Source: Polyangium spumosum
GTDB lineage: Bacteria; Myxococcota_A; Polyangia; Polyangiales; Polyangiaceae
Direction of reading: 5' to 3'
NCBI RefSeq assembly: GCF_009649845.1
Contig: NZ_WJIE01000003.1
Location: 744,001-808,000 of the forward strand
Length of the DNA: 64,000 nucleotides
In this document: one piece after another, positions 10,013-18,300 of the stretch
Position numbering within the stretch: position 1 is the stretch's first letter
Layout: each line of letters starts with the position of its first letter
The notes under the pieces: generated by a model
Told to the model about the DNA's origin: nothing
Databases searched by the model: none
What the model saw: the letters and a program-made list of their open reading frames with translations, nothing else
Translations under genes and position numbers: made by a program

Positions 10013-11353
10013 TCAGCGGAGGAGCTCGGCGAGCGAGCGCGAGAGATCGTGGGCGCCCGCCTCGATCGCAACCTCGGAGCCCTTCGGCTCGCGCGGCAGG
10101 GCGGCGTGCTCCTCCCGCAAGGCGAGCGCGGCGCGCGGGTTCTCGAACCAGTCCTCGTCGAAGCGCTCGATGAGGGCGCGTCGATCGGACATCGCGAGGA
10201 GCGCGCCCGCGAGGCGGGTCGGATCGCGCGGCTCCGCGGCGGGGACGACGAAGGCGAGCACGCCGGGGATCGAGGCGCCGAGGGCCCGGAACGTGAGCTC
10301 CTCGAAGCGCTCGCGCCGCGCGCGATGCGGCAGCGTGACGCTGCCACGAAAGAGGACACGAGCGGCGAGGAGGCGAAGCGAGAGGAGGAGCGCGCGCGCC
10401 ACCTGCTCGGCTTGCGCGCGTGCACGTGAGCGGCCGAGGCCGAGCGCGCGCACGCCGAACGTCGGGTCGGCGGGCAAGGCGCCGAAGAGCGCGGCCCTGC
10501 GCGCGGCGCGGAGATCGAAGGGCGGGCGCGCGAGCACGAAGGGCGCCGCGCGTGGGACGTCGGCCTCGGCGAAGGCCGCGCCGAAGCGAGCGAGCGCGCG
10601 CGCGAAGGAGGTCGCGCCGACGAGGCGCGGCAACTCGAACGGCGGGATCGTGAGGCCGTCGAAGAGGCCCGTCTTGCCGAAGAGCTCCTGGAACCAGCGC
10701 GGCGAGAGGCGCGCAGGCCAGCCCTCGCCCGCGTCCCGCGCGAGGCTCGCGGCGAGCGCGTCGTTCCAGCGCGAAGTGCGCTTCGGCAGGAGCTCGTCCG
10801 TCACGTCGAGCACGCGCTCGGCGATCCGCGCGAGCGAGGTCGCCGGCTGCACGGGGACTTCGAACGCATCGACGTCTTCGATCCCGAGGCGGCGAAACGC
10901 CTCGGCGCGGCGCTCCTCGTGGACGAGCGCGGCGTCCGAGAGCTCCGACGCGCCTCGCGTGAGCGCGTCGGCGAGCACGCGCCTCTGCTCGGGTACGGCC
11001 TCGTCGAGCAGCCGGGCGAGCGTCATGCGGGGGCTCACGCGCTCGGGCACGGGACCTTCGATCTCGATCGTCTTCGCGCGCCACGCGTCGGCGAGGCGCA
11101 AGCGCTCGGGCCACGTGACCCGCGTGATCGTCAACGCCGCGACGTGCGAGCGGGCGGCCGCGAGGATCGGATCCTTCGCACCTCGCTCGCCGAGCTCGAT
11201 CCACATCGAGCGTGTGCTCACCGCGCGGAAGGCTTCGAGCACGCTACTCCGATCGGCGGGCCCTTCGGCGCGGAGCGCGCGCTCCCGCTTGCGGAGCTCG
11301 TCCGTGGCGCGCGCGATCAGACGATCGATCTCGTGCGGAGGCAGATCCATCAC
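10013..11353 (-). CDS. Conserved-looking protein of unknown function
   Basis: A 446-residue, Arg/Ala/Leu-rich, mainly helical soluble protein with no signal peptide and no membrane segment. I do not recognise a family. Features are an N-terminal helix (PHEIDRLIARATDELRKRERALR), a central aromatic patch (LSPRWFQELFGKTGLFDGLTIPPFELPRLVG) and a C-terminal part with PGVLAFVVPAAEPRD and a DEDWFENPR motif. Its start lies one base after the miaE stop, so it is almost certainly in an operon with that tRNA hydroxylase. Codon use is like its neighbours. Confidence 0.75.
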   Translation of the reverse strand: MMDLPPHEIDRLIARATDELRKRERALRAEGPADRSSVLEAFRAVSTRSMWIELGERGAKDPILAAARSHVAALTITRVTWPERLRLADAWRAKTIEIEGPVPERVSPRMTLARLLDEAVPEQRRVLADALTRGASELSDAALVHEERRAEAFRRLGIEDVDAFEVPVQPATSLARIAERVLDVTDELLPKRTSRWNDALAASLARDAGEGWPARLSPRWFQELFGKTGLFDGLTIPPFELPRLVGATSFARALARFGAAFAEADVPRAAPFVLARPPFDLRAARRAALFGALPADPTFGVRALGLGRSRARAQAEQVARALLLSLRLLAARVLFRGSVTLPHRARRERFEELTFRALGASIPGVLAFVVPAAEPRDPTRLAGALLAMSDRRALIERFDEDWFENPRAALALREEHAALPREPKGSEVAIEAGAHDLSRSLAELLR

Positions 11354-11354
11354 A

Positions 11355-11957
11355 TCACCCGTGCACCGTGGGCTCTTTGCCGAGCACCTCGACGAGCCTA
11401 CCCTCGGCTCGCGCGATCTCCTCGAGGCGCGCGCGCACCGCGTCCGCGTCCGCCTTCACGCTCGTCGCGAGCTCGACGAACGTGCGGTAGTGCCGCGCCT
11501 CGCAAGCGAAGAGCTCCTCGTAGAACGCGAGCAGCGAGGGTTCGTCGCCGCGCGCGCGGAGCGCCTCGCAGAGCAGGCGGAACCGCTCGCACGAGCGCGC
11601 CTCGATCACCGCGCCGACGAGCAGTCGATCGACCAAGGGATCCTCGGGCGCGCCTCTGCGACCGACGCCGATCGCCTTGCGCAGCTCGTGCGCGTAGACG
11701 TCGACCTCGGGCTTGCCGAGCGTCAAGCCGCGCCGGGTGAGCTCGTCGAGCACGCCCCGGAAATGACGTAGCTCCTCTTCGGCGAGCTCCACGAGCGCGC
11801 GCGCGACCTCCGTCCGCTCGGGCCAGCGCGCCGCGAGCGACAGAGCGTTCGACGCCGCCTTCATCTCGCAGTGCGCGTGATCCCGCAGCAGGGTGGGCAG
11901 GTCGGCGAGGGCGACTTCGGCCCAGGTGGGATCGGTCGGTCGGGTCAGGCAGAGCAC
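11355..11957 (-). CDS. miaE: tRNA-(ms2io6A37) hydroxylase MiaE
   Basis: A ferritin-fold diiron monooxygenase that hydroxylates the isopentenyl group of ms2i6A37 in tRNAs reading UNN codons. Diiron ligands are visible as DHAHCEMKAAS (Glu with His upstream), EEELRHF (ExxH), a second helix pair with IEARSCERF and ACEARHY (ExxH). The C-terminus is a short helical end. GTG 11957 gives 200 residues, the usual family length. An upstream start at 11993 would add 12 residues that do not look conserved. The next gene downstream is one base away. Confidence 0.9.
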   Translation of the reverse strand: MLCLTRPTDPTWAEVALADLPTLLRDHAHCEMKAASNALSLAARWPERTEVARALVELAEEELRHFRGVLDELTRRGLTLGKPEVDVYAHELRKAIGVGRRGAPEDPLVDRLLVGAVIEARSCERFRLLCEALRARGDEPSLLAFYEELFACEARHYRTFVELATSVKADADAVRARLEEIARAEGRLVEVLGKEPTVHG

Positions 11958-12021
11958 GACGCCCGAACTATGGCACGACGTCTCGCGCCGCAAGGCGCGC
12001 GGCGCGCGTGGGCGCTTCGGC

Positions 12022-13065
12022 TCACTTCTCCGCGTCGCCGCCGCTCGACTCCTCGCCGCTCACCCGCGTGCGCGTGAGGCCGCTCGACTCGAGGTGATAG
12101 GTGAGGCCGATCGAGATCATGGTGGCGTTGATCGTGGTCGAGAGCGTCCGGCGGATGGAGATCTCGGCGCCGATCTCCTGGCCGATGTAGCCGAAGCCGC
12201 CGGAGAGCTGATGGACGTCGGCGCCTTGATCGTAGCGGTAGCCGAGGCGGAGCGGGTAGCGGTCGGCCGCGAGGTACGTGCCGCCCGCCATGAGGCGCGC
12301 CGTCACCCGGCTCCACGAGTCGAAGTCGGCGACGCCGTCGACCTCGATCGCGATGTCCTCGGTCCCGTAGCCGAGCGCGGCGCCGACGGTGGTGGGCAGG
12401 AGGCCGTGGCCCGGGTGCGTCAGGTTCTGTCCTGCGACGCCGAGGTGAACCTTGTCGGTGATCTTGATGGTGAGGCCTGCGTCGAACGTGAACGTGTCGA
12501 CGGAGGGCAGGCGCTGGCCGGCGTCGTCGACGAGGCCACCCGACACCGCGCTGTAACGTGCGCCGGCCGCGTCATCGAGCGGGCCGAAGCCGTCCTGGAT
12601 CAAGCGCAGGTAGCGACCGCCGAGCCCGATGAAGACGCGGTCGCCGAGGGGGTAGGCGGCGGCGGCGCGCGCGTCGATGAAGCCGCGATCGACGCCGTCG
12701 GGATCGAGGATGCCGCCCGTGAACGCGAGCCCGCCGGCGACGCGGGTCGATGACGTGATCGAGTCGACGATGGCGCCACCGCCGAGGGCGCGGACGGCCT
12801 CGGGCGTGAACTGCCCCATCGCCTCGATGTGATAGAGGCGCGCGAGCGCCATGTTCGCCGGGTTCGAGAAGATCGCGGTCGTGCCGTTGCCGAGGGCGCG
12901 CGTCGCGCCGGCCATGCCGAGGCTGCGCGCCGTCTCGTTCTCTCCGTAGGCGTACGCGAGCTGCGGAGCGAGGGCGGATTCCTGCGCGCCTGCACGCGAC
13001 GCGAACGATGAGGCCACGAACGCGGACAAGAACGCGGCGGCGGCGGCTCTCTTCGGCGAACGCAT
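12022..13065 (-). CDS. Outer-membrane beta-barrel protein, PorV/FadL-like N-terminus
   Basis: A 347-residue exported protein. Residues 1-27 form a Sec signal peptide (FLSAFVASSFASRAGA-QE). The mature N-terminus holds ARSLGMAGATRALGNGTTAIFSNPANMA, the 'Gly-x-Ala-xx-A-x-Asn-Pro-A' start shared by PorV/PorQ-like and FadL-like barrels. The rest is alternating polar/hydrophobic strands rich in Gly, Tyr and Asn, ending in TMISIGLTYHLESS plus a short charged tail. Substrate or partner is unknown. It lies alone on the minus strand, divergent from the dnaA region. Confidence 0.75.
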   Translation of the reverse strand: MRSPKRAAAAAFLSAFVASSFASRAGAQESALAPQLAYAYGENETARSLGMAGATRALGNGTTAIFSNPANMALARLYHIEAMGQFTPEAVRALGGGAIVDSITSSTRVAGGLAFTGGILDPDGVDRGFIDARAAAAYPLGDRVFIGLGGRYLRLIQDGFGPLDDAAGARYSAVSGGLVDDAGQRLPSVDTFTFDAGLTIKITDKVHLGVAGQNLTHPGHGLLPTTVGAALGYGTEDIAIEVDGVADFDSWSRVTARLMAGGTYLAADRYPLRLGYRYDQGADVHQLSGGFGYIGQEIGAEISIRRTLSTTINATMISIGLTYHLESSGLTRTRVSGEESSGGDAEK

Positions 13066-13747
13066 GGGGGGGCCTTAGCCACATGTCGAGGCGCAGGGCA
13101 ACTTCTCGGGCCGGCGCTCTCGCGAGGGCCGAACCGGCGGCAACCGCCTCGGGCAAACGTCGGAAATCATGGACAATCTTCCCTCTTGACGGACGGACGC
13201 GTCTGCCAATGCCCGAGGCTCTCGGCTGTCCTGACGCCGCGCATCCTCCGGACGCTTTGGTTTCGGCCCTCGCCGCGACGTGACGCCCGCGAGAGCGCGA
13301 AGGGCCCTACGCGTCGTTCGGCACAACTCGGAAAAACTGCCGTGAAATCGAGTGGTTGGGGCATTTGTTTTTGTTGGGGATGGACTCCCGCCCATCCCCG
13401 GTGCTACCTCCGGTTCGTCTTCGGCGGCGCCTCTGGCGGGGCCCGTCGGGGCTCGGATTTTTCCTGACGATCGTGAAGGAACCTCCCCGAGGCCTTACGC
13501 GGGGGAGGGTTGATCCTGTATTGTCGTTTTCGCGTTCCGTGATGAACCATTGCGCGAAGCTCGAACAGCCCTCCAGGAAATGGGCCGGACGACCCCGCGG
13601 GTCGACCCCCTTCCCCGCGTCGGGCGAGCCCCGAGGTGTCGCCGGGCCCCCTGCGGAGCCTGGCCACGCGCGAAAGCAGGCTCCTGATCGTGCCCTTCGT
13701 ACCCGCAGCGTGTCTCCCCCTCGGCATTCTCGGCACCCTTGGCGCGC

Positions 13748-13767
13748 TGTGGATATCTTGTGGACGA
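13748..13767 (-). promoter_or_regulatory. Pair of DnaA-box-like sites
   Basis: TGTGGATAT at 13748-13756 is one mismatch from the inverse consensus TGTGGATAA. TGTGGACGA at 13759-13767 has two mismatches. They are spaced 11 bases start to start, about one helical turn, which suits cooperative DnaA binding. A further site, TGTGGAAAA at 13844-13852, fits the relaxed TTWTNCACA consensus. Confidence 0.5.
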
Positions 13768-13782
13768 ATCTGGGGGTTTCTC

Positions 13783-13802
13783 ACGGGAAGCGAACTTCCC
13801 GT
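13783..13802. repeat. Perfect inverted repeat before dnaA (ACGGGAAG/CTTCCCGT)
   Basis: Arms of 8 bp with a CGAA spacer lie between the two groups of DnaA-box-like sites. As RNA it would be a stable hairpin with a tetraloop; as DNA it is a candidate binding site for an origin or dnaA regulator. Confidence 0.5.
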
Positions 13803-13858
13803 ATCGATTCCGCACGATAGCGAGACGAAGCGCTGATGCGGGTTGTGGAAAAACTGGG

Positions 13859-13881
13859 GGCGATCCTGCGAGAGGATCGCC
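13859..13881 (+). promoter_or_regulatory. Perfect inverted repeat in the dnaA leader (GGCGATCCT/AGGATCGCC)
   Basis: Nine-bp arms with a five-base spacer GCGAG end 34 bases before the dnaA ATG, just after the TGTGGAAAA site. It could be an operator or an mRNA hairpin controlling DnaA synthesis. Each arm contains a GATC. Confidence 0.55.
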
Positions 13882-13915
13882 GCGGCACCGTATTCGCAGC
13901 GATTTCCGGGCAGAA

Positions 13916-15376
13916 ATGACCACTTCGAGAGACGAATCGCGAGCGATTTTCGACCGGGCGATCGACCATACGCGCGGGCTCTCCCCTGCGACGTTCGATC
14001 AGTGGTTCGGCGGCGTGCAGTTCGACGATCTCACCGACGGGGTCCTCTCGCTCCGGGCGCAGAACGAGTTCGTGCTCGAGTGGGTCAAGACGAATTTTTT
14101 GCCCACGATCACCGACAAAATCCGAGAGCTCACCGGCTGGAGCGTCCAGGTCGCCTGGACCATCGACCAGCACCTCGAGGCCCCCATCGCCAACGTCCCG
14201 CAGATGCCGCCCGTGCGCCCGCGCTCGCTCGTCGTGCGCCCCTCGACGACGCCGCCGACGCCGCCGCCGCCCGCGCCCCCGAGCGGGCCCCTCGCGGCAG
14301 AACCACGCGCCCCGGTGGCCGTCCCTGCCCCCGCGCGACGGCCCGCCCTGCCCGATGATTTGAACCCGAAGCATACCTTCGCGACGTTCGTCGTCGGCCC
14401 CTCGAACCAGCTCGCCCACGCCGCCGCGATCGCGGCCGCCGGCGGTGGCGGCAGGCGTTACAACCCGCTCTTCATCTGCGGCGGGACCGGCCTCGGCAAG
14501 ACCCACCTCGTCCACGCGATCGCGCACCGCGTCCTCGACGAGCGCCCCGGCGCCCGCATCATCTATGTCTCCGCCGAGCGCTTCACGAACGATTTCATCA
14601 CGGCGATCCAGCACCACCGGATGGACGACTTCCGCGCGAAGTACCGCGTCCACTGCGATCTCTTGCTCGTCGACGACATCCAGTTCCTCGCCGGACGCGA
14701 GCAGACGCAGGAAGAGTTCTTTCACACGTTCAACGCGCTCCACGGCCTCGATCGGCAGATCGTGGTCACGAGCGACAAGTACCCGCAGAACCTCGAGCGC
14801 ATGGAGGAGCGGCTCGTCTCGCGCTTCTCGTGGGGCCTCGTCGCCGACATCCAGGCGCCCGAGCTCGAGACGCGCGTGGCCATCGTGCGCAACAAGGCCG
14901 CGCTCGAGGGCATCATCCTCCCCGACGACGTCGCGCTCTACCTCGCCCAGGTGATCCGCTCGAACGTGCGCGAGCTCGAAGGCACGCTGATCCGCCTCGC
15001 CGCGAAGTCCTCGCTCACCGGCAGGCCCGTGGACCTCGCCTTCGCCCGCGCCGAGATCACGGCCGCGGCGCCGCGCGCGCAGATCATGAGCGTGGAGGAC
15101 ATCCAGCGCGCGGTCTGCCACCATTTCCATCTGCGCTCGATCGATTTGACCTCCAAGGATCGCCACAAGAGCATCGCCTTCGCGCGACACGTGGCGATGT
15201 ACCTGTGCAAGCAGCGGCTGAAGGTCTCGTTCCCCGAGATCGGCCGCGCCTTCGGCAACCGCGACCACACGACCGTGATGAGCGCCGTCCGGAAGATCGA
15301 GGCCCAGCGCGACACGGACCCCCAGGTCCGCGCCCACCTCGAGGCCCTGGAGCGCAAGCTCGCCGGCGACTCCTGA
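13916..15376 (+). CDS. dnaA: Chromosomal replication initiator protein DnaA
   Basis: A 486-residue initiator starting at ATG 13916 (MTTSRDESRAIFDRAIDHTRG). Domain I covers about residues 1-90, with the W-x-F interaction surface (SPATFDQWFGG). A Pro/Ala-rich domain II linker follows (about 95-145). The AAA+ domain III has Walker A GGTGLGKT, Walker B LLLVDDIQFLAG and the sensor/arginine-finger block RFSWGLVADIQAPELETR. Domain IV has the DNA-binding signature FPEIGRAFGNRDHTTVMSAVRKIE. Frames upstream of 13916 lack similarity to domain I. Its stop codon directly abuts the stop of the convergent kinase gene with no bases between. Confidence 0.97.
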   Translation: MTTSRDESRAIFDRAIDHTRGLSPATFDQWFGGVQFDDLTDGVLSLRAQNEFVLEWVKTNFLPTITDKIRELTGWSVQVAWTIDQHLEAPIANVPQMPPVRPRSLVVRPSTTPPTPPPPAPPSGPLAAEPRAPVAVPAPARRPALPDDLNPKHTFATFVVGPSNQLAHAAAIAAAGGGGRRYNPLFICGGTGLGKTHLVHAIAHRVLDERPGARIIYVSAERFTNDFITAIQHHRMDDFRAKYRVHCDLLLVDDIQFLAGREQTQEEFFHTFNALHGLDRQIVVTSDKYPQNLERMEERLVSRFSWGLVADIQAPELETRVAIVRNKAALEGIILPDDVALYLAQVIRSNVRELEGTLIRLAAKSSLTGRPVDLAFARAEITAAAPRAQIMSVEDIQRAVCHHFHLRSIDLTSKDRHKSIAFARHVAMYLCKQRLKVSFPEIGRAFGNRDHTTVMSAVRKIEAQRDTDPQVRAHLEALERKLAGDS

Positions 15377-18300
15377 CTAGCCGAGCTTCGCGAGCGCCTC
15401 GCGCGCATCGTCGGCGATGAAGCCGTTGCCGTAGGCGTCGGCCATGCGGAGGACGAGCTCGAGCTCGGCCCTCGCCTCGTCCCGCGCGCCGCGCTCGACG
15501 AGCAGGGCCGCGAGCAGCGAGCGGCCCTCGAGCGCGTCGGCGTGGTAGCCGCGCGCCTCCGCGTACTTCACGAGGTCGCGGATCCGCGCCTCGGCGCCCG
15601 GCTTGCCGCTCCGTCCGTCGAGGTAGGCGAGGTGGACGCGGTTCAACGACGCGATGCGCTCGTAGCCCGCCTCCACGGCGATCTGCAGCGACTCGGTGAG
15701 CGTGGCGTAGGCGCGGGGGAAGTCGCCGAGGCGCCGCGTGGTGTCGCCGAGGTTGTGCAGCGACGCCGCCATCTCGGCGCGTAGCCCCGCGGCACGAGCG
15801 AGCTCGACCGCGCGGGCCGAGGCCTCCGACGCAGCCCGGAAATCACGCATGAAGGCGTAGACGAGCACGCGCTCCTTCTCGCGCTCGCTCGCGAGCGTGA
15901 GGTCGCCGATGGGGCTCTTCGCCTCGGCGCGATCGATGGCGAGCAGGGCCGCCGCAGCGACGCCGGTCGCGGCGCGCACGTGGGCGATCGCCAGGAGGAC
16001 ACGCGGATCCTCGGCCGGCCCCATCGCTTCGAGCCGATCGGCGGCACGCGCCGCGCGGGCAAAGTCTCCGCTGCGCGCCCCGAGGTCGATCTCGGCGACG
16101 AGGGCGCGACGCTGGAGCACCTCGTCCTCCGCGGCGAGCTTGAACGCGACGTCGATCTCGGCATAAGCCCGATCGAAGCGGTTCACGGCGCCGAGCGCGC
16201 GGGCGACGTCGACGCGCGCCGCGACGCGCTGCTCGAGGGTGCCGGCGGCATCGATACGACGGAGCGCACGCGCGGAAAGATCCTCCAGCGAGGGCGCGGC
16301 GCGCACGGGCAGGACCGCGGCGCGGAGCTCACGCAGCCATGTCGCGAGCTCGGTCGCTTCGCGGCGATCGAGGTCGGCGAGGTCGATCGCGCGGAGCATG
16401 AGGCGGATGGCGGGCTCGAGCTGGCAGAGGCGCACGCGGTGCAAGGCCGCGCGGGCGTAATAGGTCGCGGCGCGGTCGCGATGACCCGCGTGGTAGAGGT
16501 GGCTGCCCACGCGCTCGCCGTGCGCCTCGGAGGCCTCGTCGCCGAAGACGGCGCGGTAGCCCTCGGCGGCCTTGCCGTGCAGATCGCGACGCGCCTCGTG
16601 CGGGATCGTGTCGAGGACGATCTCGCCGTGCATGGGCGAGGGAAAGCTCACCTCGGCGGGGCCGGCCGCGCGCAAAAAACCTCGAGCGACGAGCTCGCCG
16701 ATCCCTCGATCGACAGAGGAAAAACTCTCGCCGAGCAGCGCCGCGAGCACCTCCGTGTGCACCGGATCGCCGAGGATCGCCGCGGCGTTCAGCATGGCGC
16801 GCTCGCGCTGCGGCAGGCGACTCACGCGCGCCTCCATGAGCGCGCGCAGCGCTCGTGGCACCGCCCTCGCGCCCTCGAGGCGCAGGCGGACGCGGCCGTC
16901 CTCGACCTCCACGGCGCGCGCGTCGAGGAGCTCCTTCAGGAGCTCCTCGATGAAGAGCGGGTGCCCCGCGGCGCGCTCGCGGCAAAACGCGGTGAGCTCC
17001 TTCGGCGCCGCGCGTACGCCGATCCGCTCGGCCACGAGCCGCTCGCTCTCCTCGTCACCGAGCGGCCCGAGCGCGACCACGTGGTGACGCGCGAGCGGCA
17101 AGAGCACGCCCGGCGGCGCCGCGCGCGTCGAGAGGAGGAACACCGCGCGGATGTTCGACGCCGCGCCCTCGTTGCGGCTCGCCACGCTGGCGATCACCTC
17201 CGCCGTCGCGGCATCCATCGCCTGCGCGTCGTCCCACGCAAAGCAGTGGATCCGATCCTCGCAGAGCTTGTGCACCATGCGCGTGAACGCCGCGCGCAGC
17301 GCCGTCCCCATCCCGCCCACGGGACGCGACGGCCTGTCGCCGAGCCGCGCGCCGAGCTGACGCAACACCGCCGACGACTCCTCTTCCTGCAGCCCGAGCG
17401 CGCGCAGGCGCGGCAAGGTCGCGAGGATCGCCTGCTCGCCGTCGCCCTCCTGCACGCCGCAGAGCACTTGCAGCATCGCCGTGAGCCCGCTCCAGGAGAG
17501 CTCCGCCCCGCTCGGCGGGCAGCTCGCGGCGTAAAAACCGACCGACCAGTTGCCGCGCCCGAGCCGCCGCTCAATCTCGGCGAGCAGGCGCGACTTGCCG
17601 ATCCCCTTCTCGCCGAGGATCGTGATCACCTGCGCGCGCTTGCGGGTCGCGGCCGCGAGGATCTCGCCGATACGACGCAGCTCCTCCTGCCGGCCGACGA
17701 ACTTGCCGCTCGCCGAGGCCGGAGGGCGCGCCGAGGTGATCACGCGCCCGCCCTCCGGCACCGGGCCCGCCCCGTCGGGCAGCTCGTCGAAGCCGAACGC
17801 CGCGCGCACGATCCGCGCCGCCGGATGGGACACCGCGACCTGCTCCGCGACCGCGCGCGCGAGCCCCTGCGCCAGCGCGACGAGCGACCCGAGGCGCGCA
17901 TCCACGATCGGCACGCCGCGCGCGTCCACGAGGATGCGGCCCACGTGCACGCCCGCCGACGCGCCGCGACCTTTTTGCGCGCGCGCGATCACCAGCGCCG
18001 CCCGCACGGCCGCCTCCGTGTCGCGACCGTCGGCGTCCTCGAGCCCGAAGAGCGCCACGACCTGCGACGGCTCCTGCTCCAGGATCACCCCGCCGTACCG
18101 CGTGATCACCTCGCGCGCGCCCTCGACGTCGAACGGCAGCGCCGGCACGCGGCTCGTCCCCGCGACGACGAGCACCGTCCCCTCGCGCCGCTCCCCCACG
18201 GGCTCCGACAGGTTCGGCGTCGAGGTCCTCTCTGCCGAGACCTTCAGCGACGCCGAGGTCTTCGGCACCTCGACCGGCGTCCGCTCCTGCTCCGCGCCTT

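Larger units (their letters stand above)
13066..13915. other. Candidate replication origin region (oriC) upstream of dnaA
   Basis: An 850-base gene-poor region directly before dnaA. It holds DnaA-box-like nonamers near its right end: TGTGGATAT (13748), TGTGGACGA (13759, weaker) and TGTGGAAAA (13844). A T-rich stretch around 13362-13375 (CATTTGTTTTTGTTGG) could be an unwinding element. A hairpin lies at 13376-13399 (GGGGATGG/CCATCCCC), and two more perfect inverted repeats lie close to dnaA. No exact TTATCCACA is seen, and no rpmH, dnaN, recF or gyrB is nearby. Origin function is inferred from position. Confidence 0.5.

Noticed and set aside
13404-13784. Small minus-strand frames in the origin region as rpmH or another gene
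   Set aside because: They are Arg/Pro-rich without L34 features (no FQPSNLKRKR-type start) and overlap each other in several frames.
13739-13915. Longer DnaA start at 13739
   Set aside because: The first 59 residues are unlike DnaA domain I and cross the DnaA-box-like sites; ATG 13916 gives a normal N-terminus.
17077-17086. CACGTG-centred palindrome (ACCACGTGGT) as a parS site
   Set aside because: Only 10 bases are palindromic and it lacks the GTTYCACGTGRAAC flanks; it lies in the kinase coding sequence.
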